Source: a bacterium (GTDB lineage Bacteria; Elusimicrobiota; Elusimicrobia; Elusimicrobiales; UBA9959). Taken from it: a DNA stretch of 64,000 bases. The position numbers and the translations under genes are program-made. The DNA is taken from the NCBI GenBank assembly GCA_021811185.1, contig JAJZPL010000003.1, positions 92,579 to 156,578 of the forward strand, given 5' to 3'. This document shows positions 20,601 through 27,453 of the stretch, in pieces. Numbering within the stretch: the first letter of the stretch is position 1; each line of letters opens with the position of its first letter. A model generated the notes under the pieces. That model made no database searches, had not been told where the DNA came from, and saw only the letters and a list, made by a program, of their open reading frames with translations.

Positions 20601-21217
20601 CCGGCCGCAAGATCCGCATCATGGTGCTCGACACCGAGGTATACTCCAACACCGGCGGGCAGATGTCCAAGTCCACCCCGATGGGTGCCGTCGCGCTCTT
20701 CGCGGCCGGCGGCAAGGTACTGCCCAAGAAGGACCTGGGCATGATCGCCATGACCTACGGCAACATCTACGTGGCCCAGATAGCGATGGGCGCCAACTAC
20801 CAGCAGGCCGTGAAAGCCCTGGCGGAAGCCGAGGCCTTCGACGGGCCCGCGATAGTGATAGCCTACAGCCACTGCATAGCCCACGGCATCGAGATGCGCA
20901 CCGCGATGGGCGAGCAGAAGAAGGCCGTTACCTCCGGCCGCTGGCCCCTGTACCGGTTCAACCCCGCGCTGAAGGCGCAGGGCAAGAACCCGCTGGTAAT
21001 AGACAGCGGCGCGCCTACCACCTCCGTGGCGGACTTCATGATGGGCGAGAACCGCTTCCGCTCGCTGCACAAAGCGAAGCCGGAAGTTGCCGCCCGCCTG
21101 ATGAAGCTGGCGGACGAAGAATACAAGTGGAGGCTCAGCGTCTACAAGCAGCTGGCCGCCATGAACTGCGACGTGCCCAAAGCCGAGGGGAAAACCGAGG
21201 AAAAAGCCGCGGTATAA
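17615..21217 (+). CDS. nifJ: Pyruvate:ferredoxin (flavodoxin) oxidoreductase, single-chain
   Basis: The product is 1,200 residues, the usual size for a fused PFOR. It oxidises pyruvate with CoA to acetyl-CoA and CO2 and reduces ferredoxin. The N-terminal domain has YPITPSSVMGELSD; the bacterial-type ferredoxin insert has two cluster motifs, CIQCGICSLVCP (from ~residue 693) and CTGCGACVHNCP (~748); the proximal cluster region has CAGCGETPY and NATGCSSIYGG; the TPP site is GDGWAYDIGYGG (~977). The ribosome site AAGGAG is strong. The gene uses C-ending codons almost uniformly, more than its neighbours, consistent with high expression. It is a monocistronic unit with its own terminator. Confidence 0.98.
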   Translation: MANKRTAMDGNTAAAFVAHKTNEVIAIYPITPSSVMGELSDIWSAKGEKNIWGTIPSVIEMQSEGGASGAVHGALTAGALTTTFTCSQGLLLMIPNMFKIAGELTSTVFHVSARALATHALSIFGDHSDVMAVRQTGWALLASASPQEAMDFALIAQAATLKTRVPFMHFFDGFRTSHELNMVEPLSPEVMRSMLSEKLIAEHKGRGLNPEAPVMRGTAQNPDVFFQGREAGNKYYTAVPTMVKEAMGQFEKLTGRKYGLFDYVGAPDADKVVVVMASGAEVVEDTVNHLVKSGAKVGVLKVRLYRPYSEADFIKALPKTVKAIAVLDRCKEPGALGEPLYQDVVTACSTAFKSGALKELPAVIGGRYGLGSKEFTPSMAKAVIENLDAAKPVQGFTVGINDDVTNLSLKYDAGWTTEPADIFRALFFGLGSDGTVGANKNTIKIISEEAGLYAQGYFVYDSKKAGSMTVSHVRFGKNPIRAPYQIAKARFIGCHQFSFLEKYEMLNKAEENAIFLLSSPFTAAEVWDRLPIEVQEVIIKKHLKMYVINASKIAEEAGMGSSRINVIMQTAFFGISGVLPKDEAIAAIKASIKKTYSKKGEDVVNMNNKAVDLTLAAIEEVKIGGLTSKIKRACVVEGFPPFVRDTLCEMMAFRGDQLPVSSMPADGTFPTGTSQYEKRNIALESPVWESDLCIQCGICSLVCPHAAIRIKGYDGAELANAPKTFKSADGKNALKGLKFTTQVAVEDCTGCGACVHNCPAKEKKEGKETGRKAINLAPQFPLREPERENFKFFLGLKDTGSAKVNRNTVQGSQLVRPLFEFSGACAGCGETPYVKLMTQLFGDHMTVANATGCSSIYGGNLPTTPYCKREDGRGPAWSNSLFEDNAEFGLGMRVAYDKLTEEAREVLTAMKGGQLSAKAGLCDEILNASQEDWVAIEQQRGRIADLKKALTATGGEQAARLLSLADHLVKKSLWILGGDGWAYDIGYGGLDHVLATGRKIRIMVLDTEVYSNTGGQMSKSTPMGAVALFAAGGKVLPKKDLGMIAMTYGNIYVAQIAMGANYQQAVKALAEAEAFDGPAIVIAYSHCIAHGIEMRTAMGEQKKAVTSGRWPLYRFNPALKAQGKNPLVIDSGAPTTSVADFMMGENRFRSLHKAKPEVAARLMKLADEEYKWRLSVYKQLAAMNCDVPKAEGKTEEKAAV

Positions 21218-21236
21218 AGGTAACAATAAATAAGCG

Positions 21237-21267
21237 AAGGGCGGGCGCCGAAAGGCTCCGCCCTTTT
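21237..21267 (+). terminator. Intrinsic terminator of nifJ
   Basis: AAGGGCGG pairs with CCGCCCTT around an inner GCC-GAAA-GGC hairpin, followed by TTTT. Confidence 0.8.
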
Positions 21268-21399
21268 GCTTTGTCCCCGCAGGGAGAGCGGGCAGCCAGA
21301 GAGAACTTGACACGGCCTTTACAAGTCAAGCCCGGAGTAGGTCCTAAGACCCAGAAGCGGCTGGGCCCAAATATCTCGCCGGCCTGGGCCCTTTGATGC

Positions 21400-21428
21400 T
21401 GATATGTTTTGCCGTTCGGCACTATACT
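21400..21428 (+). promoter_or_regulatory. Candidate promoter of the tandem secreted-protein genes
   Basis: TGATAT (21400-21405), 17 bases, TATACT (21423-21428). The same TGATAT-N17-TATAAT arrangement occurs before the third paralog at 23371, with similar spacer and flanks. The rest of 21268-21463 holds a CTTGAC/GTCAAG stem and two GGGCCC blocks but no gene that I can support. Confidence 0.4.
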
Positions 21429-21463
21429 TTTAGTGTAGACAGATCAAAAGGAGTACGCTTCAA

Positions 21464-22312
21464 ATGAAAACCAACCTCTCCTCCTTCTCCGCGGTCTTCC
21501 TGGCGGCATTCGCATTCACCGTAGCGTCGGCCTCCGCGCAGGAACTCATAGAAAGAGCCTCCGACCCCAACGCCCCGGAATTCACTAAATACGAAAAAGA
21601 CAATTCCAGGGTGGACCCCGATTACTACACGATAAAGAAAGACTCCATAAAAGTTAGCCTGGTGTCCGTGGAGGACGAGCAGGTGATAGACTACGTGCAG
21701 CTCCAGGAGAACCCGGCCAAGGACCTGGCGAGCGCCCTGGTGAACATCGACAGCATCGTCAACGTTGCGTCCAAGGTCTGGGCCATAGTAGAAGCCAACG
21801 CCCCCGTAGTAAACATAAACACAAAGTACGCCACCGCCTATCCCCAGGGCGTCACCTCCGCCACCCAGCTGGCCGGGTGGAGCCGCCCCAAGTCCTACAC
21901 CTACTCCTTCTACGCCGAAAACCTTTACGGCATGGTAATGATAGACTGCAAATACAAGATGTCTTTCACCTACGGCGGCGCTTATAAGGGTAAGGGCAAG
22001 TTCCTCACCGGGGTAGCGGTAATCCCCACCACGGTCACCGCGGGCTGGGGCTACAAGTTCTACATGAACGCCGCCGTGCCCGATTCCACCATCGCCAACG
22101 TCGGCACCGACACCGACCCGGTCGCCGCCATGCAGATGAAGCTTTCCTGGACCATGAAGACCGTGCTCAAGGAAGTGGACGGCACCAGCATTTACTACGT
22201 AGAGGGCAACGGCTATTTCGAAGAGATAGCCAGCCCGTTCAAGAAGAAAGAGAAGCAGATAGAGGAAGTTAAGTCGGCGGCCCCGCTGCTGACTCCGGAG
22301 AAACTGTTCTAA
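21464..22312 (+). CDS. Secreted protein of unknown family, tandem paralog 1
   Basis: The product is 282 residues, with a signal peptide ending near ASASAQE. I do not recognise the family. It shares with the next two genes a mature domain of ~200 residues with PVVNINTKYA, a Trp-Ser-Arg-Pro turn, GKGKFLTGV, GWGYKFYMN, VPDSTIANVGT, IYYVEGNG and a PFK ending. The alternating aromatic/polar pattern after residue ~140 suggests an all-beta domain. It lacks the Pro-rich linker of paralogs 2 and 3 and has a longer charged C-terminus, so it is the most diverged copy. An AAAAGGAG ribosome site precedes the ATG. Paralog 2 follows after 45 bases without a terminator. Confidence 0.8.
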   Translation: MKTNLSSFSAVFLAAFAFTVASASAQELIERASDPNAPEFTKYEKDNSRVDPDYYTIKKDSIKVSLVSVEDEQVIDYVQLQENPAKDLASALVNIDSIVNVASKVWAIVEANAPVVNINTKYATAYPQGVTSATQLAGWSRPKSYTYSFYAENLYGMVMIDCKYKMSFTYGGAYKGKGKFLTGVAVIPTTVTAGWGYKFYMNAAVPDSTIANVGTDTDPVAAMQMKLSWTMKTVLKEVDGTSIYYVEGNGYFEEIASPFKKKEKQIEEVKSAAPLLTPEKLF

Positions 22313-22357
22313 CCAGTACCCGTCCGATAAGCGGGCAAAAAAAAGGAGACACGACAA

Positions 22358-23248
22358 ATGAAGAAAGTCCTAGCTATAACCGCAGCCATAACAGCGCTGT
22401 TCGCGGGCAGGGTTTCGGCGGCCGACGTTACTGACCCCCGGTACTTCACCGTGGACGAAAACTCCATAACGATCGAAGAGCTCGCTCCCGACAGGGGCGG
22501 CACCATTCCCGGCCCCGGCGAACTGCCCAAGCCTCCCTCGGGCCCGGTCACTCCGCCTTCCGGTCCCGTTCTCAATCCGCCGCTGGACAATCCGGGAGAC
22601 AACCCCGGCGCGCCCGTGGATCCGCAGGCGGGGTTCAACAACGCCGTCGACAACATCAACAGCACCGTAGGCGTGATCGACAATATCGTCAACCTTGCCC
22701 AGAAGATCTGGGACATTATCGAGAAGAACCAGCCCGTGGTGAACATCGCCACCAACTACGCCAACGCAGTCCCTTACGGCATGAGCCACTGGACCCAGCT
22801 GCAGCAGTGGAGCAAGCCGGCCACCAAGAAGTATTCGTTCTCCATGAAGAACGGCTTCGGTTCCGAAGTGGTGAAGGTCACCTACCAGGTGCACTATACC
22901 TATAACGGCAACTTCCAGGGCAAGGGCAAGTTCCTCACCGGCGTTACCATCGAGCCGCTCGAAGTGGTTACCGCCTGGGGCTATAAAGTAAGCCTGGTTT
23001 CCGAAGTGCCGGATTCCACCATCGCGAACGTCGGCACCAGCGCCGACCCCGTGGCCTCCATGCAGGTGCAGCTCCGCTGGACCGCCCACACCGCCCTTAA
23101 GGACATAACCTCCAAGGCTATCTACTACGTGCAGGGCGACGGCCTGCTGCAGGAGATCGGCACGCCTTTCAAGAACGCCCAGGAGATCAAGAGCCGGAAA
23201 GACGCCGAGGCGGTTAAAGTACGGATAGCGACCTCCAGCTTCAACTAA
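22358..23248 (+). CDS. Secreted protein of unknown family, tandem paralog 2
   Basis: The product is 296 residues. Signal peptide MKKVLAITAAITALFAGRVSA is followed by a short segment (DPRYFTVDENS) and a Pro/Gly-rich linker at ~residues 46-88 (GPGELPKPPSGPV type repeats). The C-terminal ~200-residue domain is shared with its neighbours: VGVIDNIVNL helix, PVVNIATNYANA, GKGKFLTGVTIEP, VPDSTIANVGT and IYYVQGDG. Probably periplasmic or outer-surface. It is likely co-transcribed with paralog 1 and ends at a strong terminator. Function unknown. Confidence 0.82.
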   Translation: MKKVLAITAAITALFAGRVSAADVTDPRYFTVDENSITIEELAPDRGGTIPGPGELPKPPSGPVTPPSGPVLNPPLDNPGDNPGAPVDPQAGFNNAVDNINSTVGVIDNIVNLAQKIWDIIEKNQPVVNIATNYANAVPYGMSHWTQLQQWSKPATKKYSFSMKNGFGSEVVKVTYQVHYTYNGNFQGKGKFLTGVTIEPLEVVTAWGYKVSLVSEVPDSTIANVGTSADPVASMQVQLRWTAHTALKDITSKAIYYVQGDGLLQEIGTPFKNAQEIKSRKDAEAVKVRIATSSFN

Positions 23249-23272
23249 GCGGCCAAGACAGAGCATTTACAG

Positions 23273-23303
23273 CCCGGCGCCGGAAATACCGGCGCCGGGT
23301 TTT
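23273..23303 (+). terminator. Intrinsic terminator after paralog 2
   Basis: Perfect 11-bp stem CCCGGCGCCGG / CCGGCGCCGGG with loop AAATA and a TTTT tail. Confidence 0.85.
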
Positions 23304-23370
23304 ACTTTATAACCTAAAGACCTATACGGGCATAGGCCTTAATCTTCCGCCCAGGTGGGTATTTAGCCGC

Positions 23371-23399
23371 TGATATTCTTTGGCGCAAGGCTGTATAAT
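23371..23399 (+). promoter_or_regulatory. Candidate promoter of paralog 3
   Basis: TGATAT at 23371-23376, a 17-base spacer, and perfect TATAAT at 23394-23399. It matches the layout upstream of paralog 1, so paralog 3 is probably an independent unit under the same control. Confidence 0.45.
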
Positions 23400-23435
23400 T
23401 TATCTAGCGGCAATCGGTCAAAGGACAAAGGCAAA

Positions 23436-24332
23436 ATGAAAAAGATCATCACACTCACTGCGGCAATAGCGGCGCTCTTCGCCGGAAGGGTTTCCGCGGC
23501 CGATATCACGGACCCCAGGTACTTCTCGGTGGACGAAAAGTCCATCGTAATAGAAGAGCTCTCCGACATCTCTTCAAGGGGCGGCACCATCCCCGGCCCC
23601 GGCGAACTGCCCAAGCCTCCCTCGGGCCCGGTCGCTCCTCCTTCCGGCCCCGTGATCAACCCTCCCATGCAGAATCCCGGGGATAACCCCGGCGCGCCCG
23701 TGGATCCGCAGGCCGGGTTCAACAACGCCGTAAACAACGTCAACAGCACCATCGGCGTGATCGACAATATCGTGAACCTGGTCGACAAGATCTGGACCAT
23801 CATAGAGAAGAACCAGCCCGTGGTCAACATCGCCACCAACTACGCCAACGCCGTGCCTTACGGCACCAGCCACTGGACCCAGCTGCAGGGCTGGAGCAGG
23901 CCCGCCACCAAGAAGTTCGCCTTCTCCATGAAGAACGGCTTCGGTTCCGAAGTGGTGAAGGTCGTCTACCAGGTGCATTACACTTATAACGGCAACTTCC
24001 AGGGCAAGGGCAAGTTCCTCACCGGCGTAACCATCGAGCCGCTCAACGTGGTGACCGCCTGGGGCTACAAAGTGACCCTCGTTTCCGAAGTGCCGGATTC
24101 CACCATAGCGAACGTAGGGACCTCGACCGACCCCGTGGCCTCCATGCAGGTGCAGCTGCGCTGGACCGCCCACACCGCCGTAAAGGACATAACCTCCAAA
24201 GCGATATATTACGTACAGGGCGACGGCCTGCTGCAGGAGATCGGCACGCCTTTCAAGAACGCGCAGGAAATAAAAAGCCGGAATGACGCCGAGGCTGTTA
24301 AGGTGCGGATAGCCGGGTCAAGCTTCAACTAA
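23436..24332 (+). CDS. Secreted protein of unknown family, tandem paralog 3
   Basis: The product is 298 residues and nearly identical in design and sequence to paralog 2: signal peptide ending RVSA, the Pro/Gly linker (GPGELPKPPSGPV), then the shared C-terminal domain with PVVNIATNYANAV, GKGKFLTGVTIEP, VPDSTIANVGT and IYYVQGDG. The close similarity in both protein and DNA to paralog 2 points to recent duplication. It has its own promoter and terminator. No catalytic motif is obvious; a structural, binding or secreted matrix role is possible but unproven. Confidence 0.82.
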   Translation: MKKIITLTAAIAALFAGRVSAADITDPRYFSVDEKSIVIEELSDISSRGGTIPGPGELPKPPSGPVAPPSGPVINPPMQNPGDNPGAPVDPQAGFNNAVNNVNSTIGVIDNIVNLVDKIWTIIEKNQPVVNIATNYANAVPYGTSHWTQLQGWSRPATKKFAFSMKNGFGSEVVKVVYQVHYTYNGNFQGKGKFLTGVTIEPLNVVTAWGYKVTLVSEVPDSTIANVGTSTDPVASMQVQLRWTAHTAVKDITSKAIYYVQGDGLLQEIGTPFKNAQEIKSRNDAEAVKVRIAGSSFN

Positions 24333-24356
24333 ACAGCATACGCGGTATATTTAAAA

Positions 24357-24392
24357 CCCCGGCGCCAGTTTAACTGGCGCCGGGGTGCTTTT
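24357..24392. terminator. Bidirectional terminator between paralog 3 and the J-protein gene
   Basis: A near-perfect palindrome of CCCCGGCGCCAGTT and its complement, with T-runs on both sides, serves the two convergent units. Confidence 0.85.
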
Positions 24393-24412
24393 TTGCCGCC
24401 GCTGACGGGCCG

Positions 24413-25366
24413 CTAGGCCGAAAGGTCTTTAAGTTTTTTAAAAAGCTCCAGCTGCTGGGGCGAGAGTTTTTCCGGCAGGGCCAGCGAAATAACCACGTAG
24501 AGGTTCCCGTGAGTGCCGTCCTTGCGCGGCAGGCCGCGGCCCGGCAGGCGCATCCTGCGGCCGCCCCACGAGGAGGCCGGCAGCCTTACGGTAACGGGGC
24601 CCACCGGCGAGGGCACGGATATTTCCGCGCCCAGCGCCGCGTCCCAGGGGGGGACGTCCACTTTCACCACCAGGTCGTCGCCGTCTATCTCAAAGCGTGG
24701 GTCGGGGAGCAGGCTTATCTTGAGGTACAGGTCTCCGGCCCTTCCACCGGCGGTTTTGCCCTGCCCGCGCAGCCTGATAGTGGCACCATCGCGCAGCCCT
24801 TTAGGCAACTTTACGTTGAGGTCCCGCGTTTCGGTCTTGCGGCCGGAGCGGTAGGAGAAAGAAAGCTGTTTGTGCCCGCCCTTAAAAAGGTCTTCCACGG
24901 AAAGCTGCAGCTCGGCCTCCATATCCAGGGGCGACCGCCCGGGACCCTCCTCCTCCATGCCCCCGAAATCGCCGAAGGACCGCCCTTGCGCGCCGGCGCC
25001 GCCGAAGATGGACTGGAAGAAGTCGCTGAAATCCCCGAATTGCTCCGTCCCGGGGGCCTGCCCGCCCTGGTAATTATACTGGAAGCCGCCGGGCCGCTGC
25101 TGGTAGCCGCCGCCGGGAGGGGGGTAGCCCTGGCGGCTTTCCTGGGGATTCTCTCCCACCTGGTCGTACATCTTTTTCTTCTGCGGGTCGGAAAGAACTT
25201 CGTAGGCTTCGTTTATCTCTTTGAACTTGGATTCCGAGAGCTTATTCCCCTGGTTGCGGTCGGGATGGTGCTTCAGCGCCAGCTTGCGGTAAGCGGACTT
25301 GATCTCGCTTTCGCCGGCGGTTTTAGGCACGCCCAGCACGGAGTAGTAATCTATGTATTTAGGCAT
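24413..25366 (-). CDS. cbpA: CbpA-type DnaJ co-chaperone (no zinc finger)
   Basis: The product is 317 residues. The J-domain (1-70) has the HPD tripeptide in [10 protein letters not shown] and the [14 protein letters not shown] helix. A Gly/Phe/Gln-rich linker follows (~75-150), then two C-terminal substrate-binding domains ([44 protein letters not shown]). There is no CxxCxGxG zinc finger, so it is the class B/CbpA type that delivers clients to DnaK. It is the last gene of a three-gene cluster, 3 bases after the small membrane protein gene. Confidence 0.92.
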   Translation of the reverse strand: MPKYIDYYSVLGVPKTAGESEIKSAYRKLALKHHPDRNQGNKLSESKFKEINEAYEVLSDPQKKKMYDQVGENPQESRQGYPPPGGGYQQRPGGFQYNYQGGQAPGTEQFGDFSDFFQSIFGGAGAQGRSFGDFGGMEEEGPGRSPLDMEAELQLSVEDLFKGGHKQLSFSYRSGRKTETRDLNVKLPKGLRDGATIRLRGQGKTAGGRAGDLYLKISLLPDPRFEIDGDDLVVKVDVPPWDAALGAEISVPSPVGPVTVRLPASSWGGRRMRLPGRGLPRKDGTHGNLYVVISLALPEKLSPQQLELFKKLKDLSA

Positions 25367-25369
25367 GGC

Positions 25370-25636
25370 TTACTTTAACCAGGCGAGGAAGGCGGCCAGG
25401 AAGACCCCGAACCCGAGCATGAGCCAGCGTTCTATCAGGCTTTCCGGGATACCGGGCAGCAGGGCGTCCAGCGCGCGCGCGATGATAAGCACGAGCGCCA
25501 GCGCCAGCGCGAAAGTCAGGATCTGCGCCCGGGAAGCCTGGGCTTCGGGGGCAGGTTCGGCGCCGGCGGGTTTGCCCTGCGGTTTAACTTCCGCAGGGGC
25601 TTGCTGGGACTGGTCCGTAGGATGATTTTTAGCCAT
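25370..25636 (-). CDS. Small membrane protein of unknown function
   Basis: The product is 88 residues. The first ~38 are Pro/Ala/Gln-rich and soluble-looking; then two hydrophobic segments (LTFALALALVLIIARAL and LMLGFGVFLAAFLAWLK) are joined by a short GIPESLIERW loop. I do not recognise a family. It lies 2 bases after the PAS gene and 3 bases before the J-protein gene on the same strand, so all three are almost certainly co-transcribed. It could act as a membrane anchor for its neighbours, but that is only suggested by gene order. Confidence 0.72.
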   Translation of the reverse strand: MAKNHPTDQSQQAPAEVKPQGKPAGAEPAPEAQASRAQILTFALALALVLIIARALDALLPGIPESLIERWLMLGFGVFLAAFLAWLK

Positions 25637-25638
25637 AG

Positions 25639-26010
25639 TTACTTTTTGTTCACGAAAGAGATGTCCTGGAAGATGACCGTGACGCCGAGTTCCGAGCCTT
25701 CATGGTTCTTTACCAGCATGGTGCTGTAGCCTATGATCAGAGGAGTGTTGGCGTGCATGATGGAGATCTCGGCGCGGCGCACGCATTTGCCGCTTTCGAT
25801 GGTTTCCTTTATAACCCCGGTCAGGGCGGGGAAAGTTTCGAAAGCCCGCTCATAATGCATTTCCTTACAGCAGGAGTCTGGTTCCATATGGAGGATCTTT
25901 CCGGCCATGGGATTAAGGTACACAACCCGGCCTTTAAGGTCCACGCTCACGAGTCCGCCGGTAAGGTTATCCAGTATGCACTGGTAATATTCCTGGATAT
26001 TTGTGATCAT
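25639..26010 (-). CDS. Stand-alone PAS domain protein
   Basis: The product is 123 residues, little more than one PAS domain. GLVSVDLKGRVVYLNPMAGK is the typical PAS core start, and LGVTVIFQDIS the final strand. A vicinal Cys pair (DSCCKEMHYE) and a further Cys in GKCVRRAEI are unusual and could bind a metal or sense redox state. No output domain is attached. It leads the PAS / small membrane protein / J-protein cluster. Confidence 0.8.
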   Translation of the reverse strand: MITNIQEYYQCILDNLTGGLVSVDLKGRVVYLNPMAGKILHMEPDSCCKEMHYERAFETFPALTGVIKETIESGKCVRRAEISIMHANTPLIIGYSTMLVKNHEGSELGVTVIFQDISFVNKK

Positions 26011-26058
26011 GGGAATATTCTACAAAAAAACCGCCGCATGAAAAGAGGCGAGTGGAAT

Positions 26059-26086
26059 TTGACCTCCGGCTTATTTTTGATATAAT
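26059..26086 (+). promoter_or_regulatory. tRNA-Asn promoter
   Basis: TTGACC (26059-26064), a 16-base spacer, and perfect TATAAT (26081-26086). The expected start lies ~10 bases before the tRNA 5' end. Confidence 0.7.
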
Positions 26087-26103
26087 TATCCTGTAGTAAA
26101 TAT

Positions 26104-26175
26104 TCGCCGGTAGCTCAATGGTGGAGCATTCGGCTGTTAACCGAAGGGTTGCTGGTTCGAGTCCAGCCCGGCGAG
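26104..26175 (+). tRNA. tRNA-Asn (anticodon GTT)
   Basis: A full cloverleaf can be drawn. Acceptor TCGCCGG pairs with CCGGCGA; anticodon stem TTCGG/CCGAA encloses loop CTGTTAA, so the anticodon is GTT; the T-arm is GCTGG-TTCGAGT-CCAGC; the discriminator is G. CCA is not encoded and must be added enzymatically. A strong promoter lies just upstream and a hairpin terminator immediately downstream. Confidence 0.95.
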
Positions 26176-26176
26176 C

Positions 26177-26212
26177 AAATTTAAAGACCCCCGCAAGGGG
26201 GTCTTTAAATTT
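26177..26212. terminator. Terminator after tRNA-Asn
   Basis: Perfect 16-bp stem (AAATTTAAAGACCCCC and its complement) with a GCAA loop; it can act in both directions. Confidence 0.85.
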
Positions 26213-26380
26213 ACTCCCCGGGCTGGCTGATCTCGAATCAACTTCCCGGTTCGTGTCCGCGTAGCGGACCCTCTTGTCCAGCCCGGCCATCTTTCCAATT
26301 CATTAGCAGCGTCAGCTGCACTTTCCCGTCCAGCCCGCCTGACTTACAGTTCATCCTCATTCTCAATAAATAATAATAAA
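26213..26380. other. Non-coding spacer with partial copies of the tRNA 3' end
   Basis: GTCCAGCCCGGC, part of the tRNA T-arm/acceptor (26161-26172), recurs at 26276-26287, and a one-base variant at 26328-26339. Open frames here on the minus strand look like antisense-tRNA artefacts. No gene is supported. Confidence 0.4.
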
Positions 26381-26416
26381 AAAAAAAACGCCGGATCAGA
26401 ATGGATCCGGCGTTTT
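26381..26416 (-). terminator. Terminator of endonuclease I paralog 1
   Basis: Stem CGCCGGATC/GATCCGGCG with a long T-run when read on the minus strand. Confidence 0.88.
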
Positions 26417-26429
26417 GCCCGTTAATCAC

Positions 26430-27305
26430 TCAGTGGGCCTGAAAAACTTTAACGCCTACGCGGCCGGCCAGGGTAGTATCGTCCACGAAAGGATTCCGGT
26501 TGCCCTGGAACTTCGCTATAAGGTCGTTGCGGCGCTTCTCCGCCGCGTCCGGCGGGTCCTGGCGGTCCCATTCCAGGAACATCGGCACGCGGCTGGTCCA
26601 GAAATCCTTATAATTCACGCCATCCTTTATGTTCTGGTCGTAGTAGCGGACCACGAAGTAAAGCATGGCGCGGGCGATGTCGCCTTTGGCGGCGTTGGCG
26701 GGCTCGAACCCCTCCGCTCCCAGCTTGGAGCCGCTGTTGGTGGCATAGTCCGCCCGTGAGACCACGGCGAAGGGTTCGCTGCCGCGGGTATTATTAGGCT
26801 TCATGAAAGTGGGGAAAATATGATGCAGATCGGCGCGCATGGGCAGGGCCTGGTTGAAAAAACTCTGCGGCCAGGAATGCTCGGCGTTCATGCCGTCGGA
26901 ATCCACGAAGTCGTCGCCGTTCTGGTCGCCGACTTCCTTATAGTCCTCGCCATGTTCGCTGGCGCCCTTGGCGCAGACCTGGGAATACAGGCACGTCACG
27001 CCGGGGCCGCCGCCGCAGCCGGCGTTGTCGGCCACCGAGAACATATATTTTTTGGCGCTAAGGTAAGCCGTGGCCTTGGGGGGCGCGGTTATGGCGGTGC
27101 TGTCGTGCAGGTACGCGAAAAGGGCTTCGCCGGAAAGGGGGGAGGCGGAAACGCGTTCGGCGCCGGAGGCTTGAGGGATATCGGATTGGGCGGGAAGCGC
27201 GGAGAGGAAGTTCTCCAGACTGGGCAGGTCCTGGGCCCCGGCCCCGCTGCAGCAGAAACCGGCGGCTAAAAGGGAGAGTACGAAGAACAACGCTTTGCGT
27301 TTCAA
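26430..27305 (-). CDS. Secreted endonuclease I family protein, paralog 1
   Basis: The product is 291 residues. The start is a TTG preceded by AGGAGGAAT; the signal peptide begins right after it and ends near GAGAQ, and no ATG offers a better start. The catalytic beta-beta-alpha-metal motif is NAEHSWPQSFF (140-150, with general-base His), followed by DLHHIFP (159-165) and the Mg-binding Asn segment in KPNNTRG. Cysteines CGGGPG..C..C match the disulfide-rich inserts of periplasmic/extracellular EndA/Vvn enzymes. Typical end: GNRNPFVDD. It degrades DNA or RNA outside the cytoplasm. A paralog lies at 30585. Confidence 0.92.
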   Translation of the reverse strand: MKRKALFFVLSLLAAGFCCSGAGAQDLPSLENFLSALPAQSDIPQASGAERVSASPLSGEALFAYLHDSTAITAPPKATAYLSAKKYMFSVADNAGCGGGPGVTCLYSQVCAKGASEHGEDYKEVGDQNGDDFVDSDGMNAEHSWPQSFFNQALPMRADLHHIFPTFMKPNNTRGSEPFAVVSRADYATNSGSKLGAEGFEPANAAKGDIARAMLYFVVRYYDQNIKDGVNYKDFWTSRVPMFLEWDRQDPPDAAEKRRNDLIAKFQGNRNPFVDDTTLAGRVGVKVFQAH

Positions 27306-27453
27306 GATTCCTCCTGGCTTCGTAGTACGGCTTCTTTAATATTATACCTAAAACATAGCCTGCGCCCCTTGTGTTTTGCTATATTCAGATATGCTCCGGG
27401 CAGGGGGGCTCCGCGCTCGAAGACCGGCGGGATCAATGATTTTTGGAGGGTAA

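Noticed and set aside
16751..21313. A 1,520-codon minus-strand open frame
   Set aside because: Antisense to kdpE and nifJ; His/Gly/Val-rich composition is a by-product of GC-rich codons on the other strand. No domain recognised.
25967..26290. Minus-strand ORF (107 codons) over the tRNA
   Set aside because: It contains the well-known false peptide produced by reading antisense to a tRNA gene (RAGLEPATLRLTAE). Not a gene.
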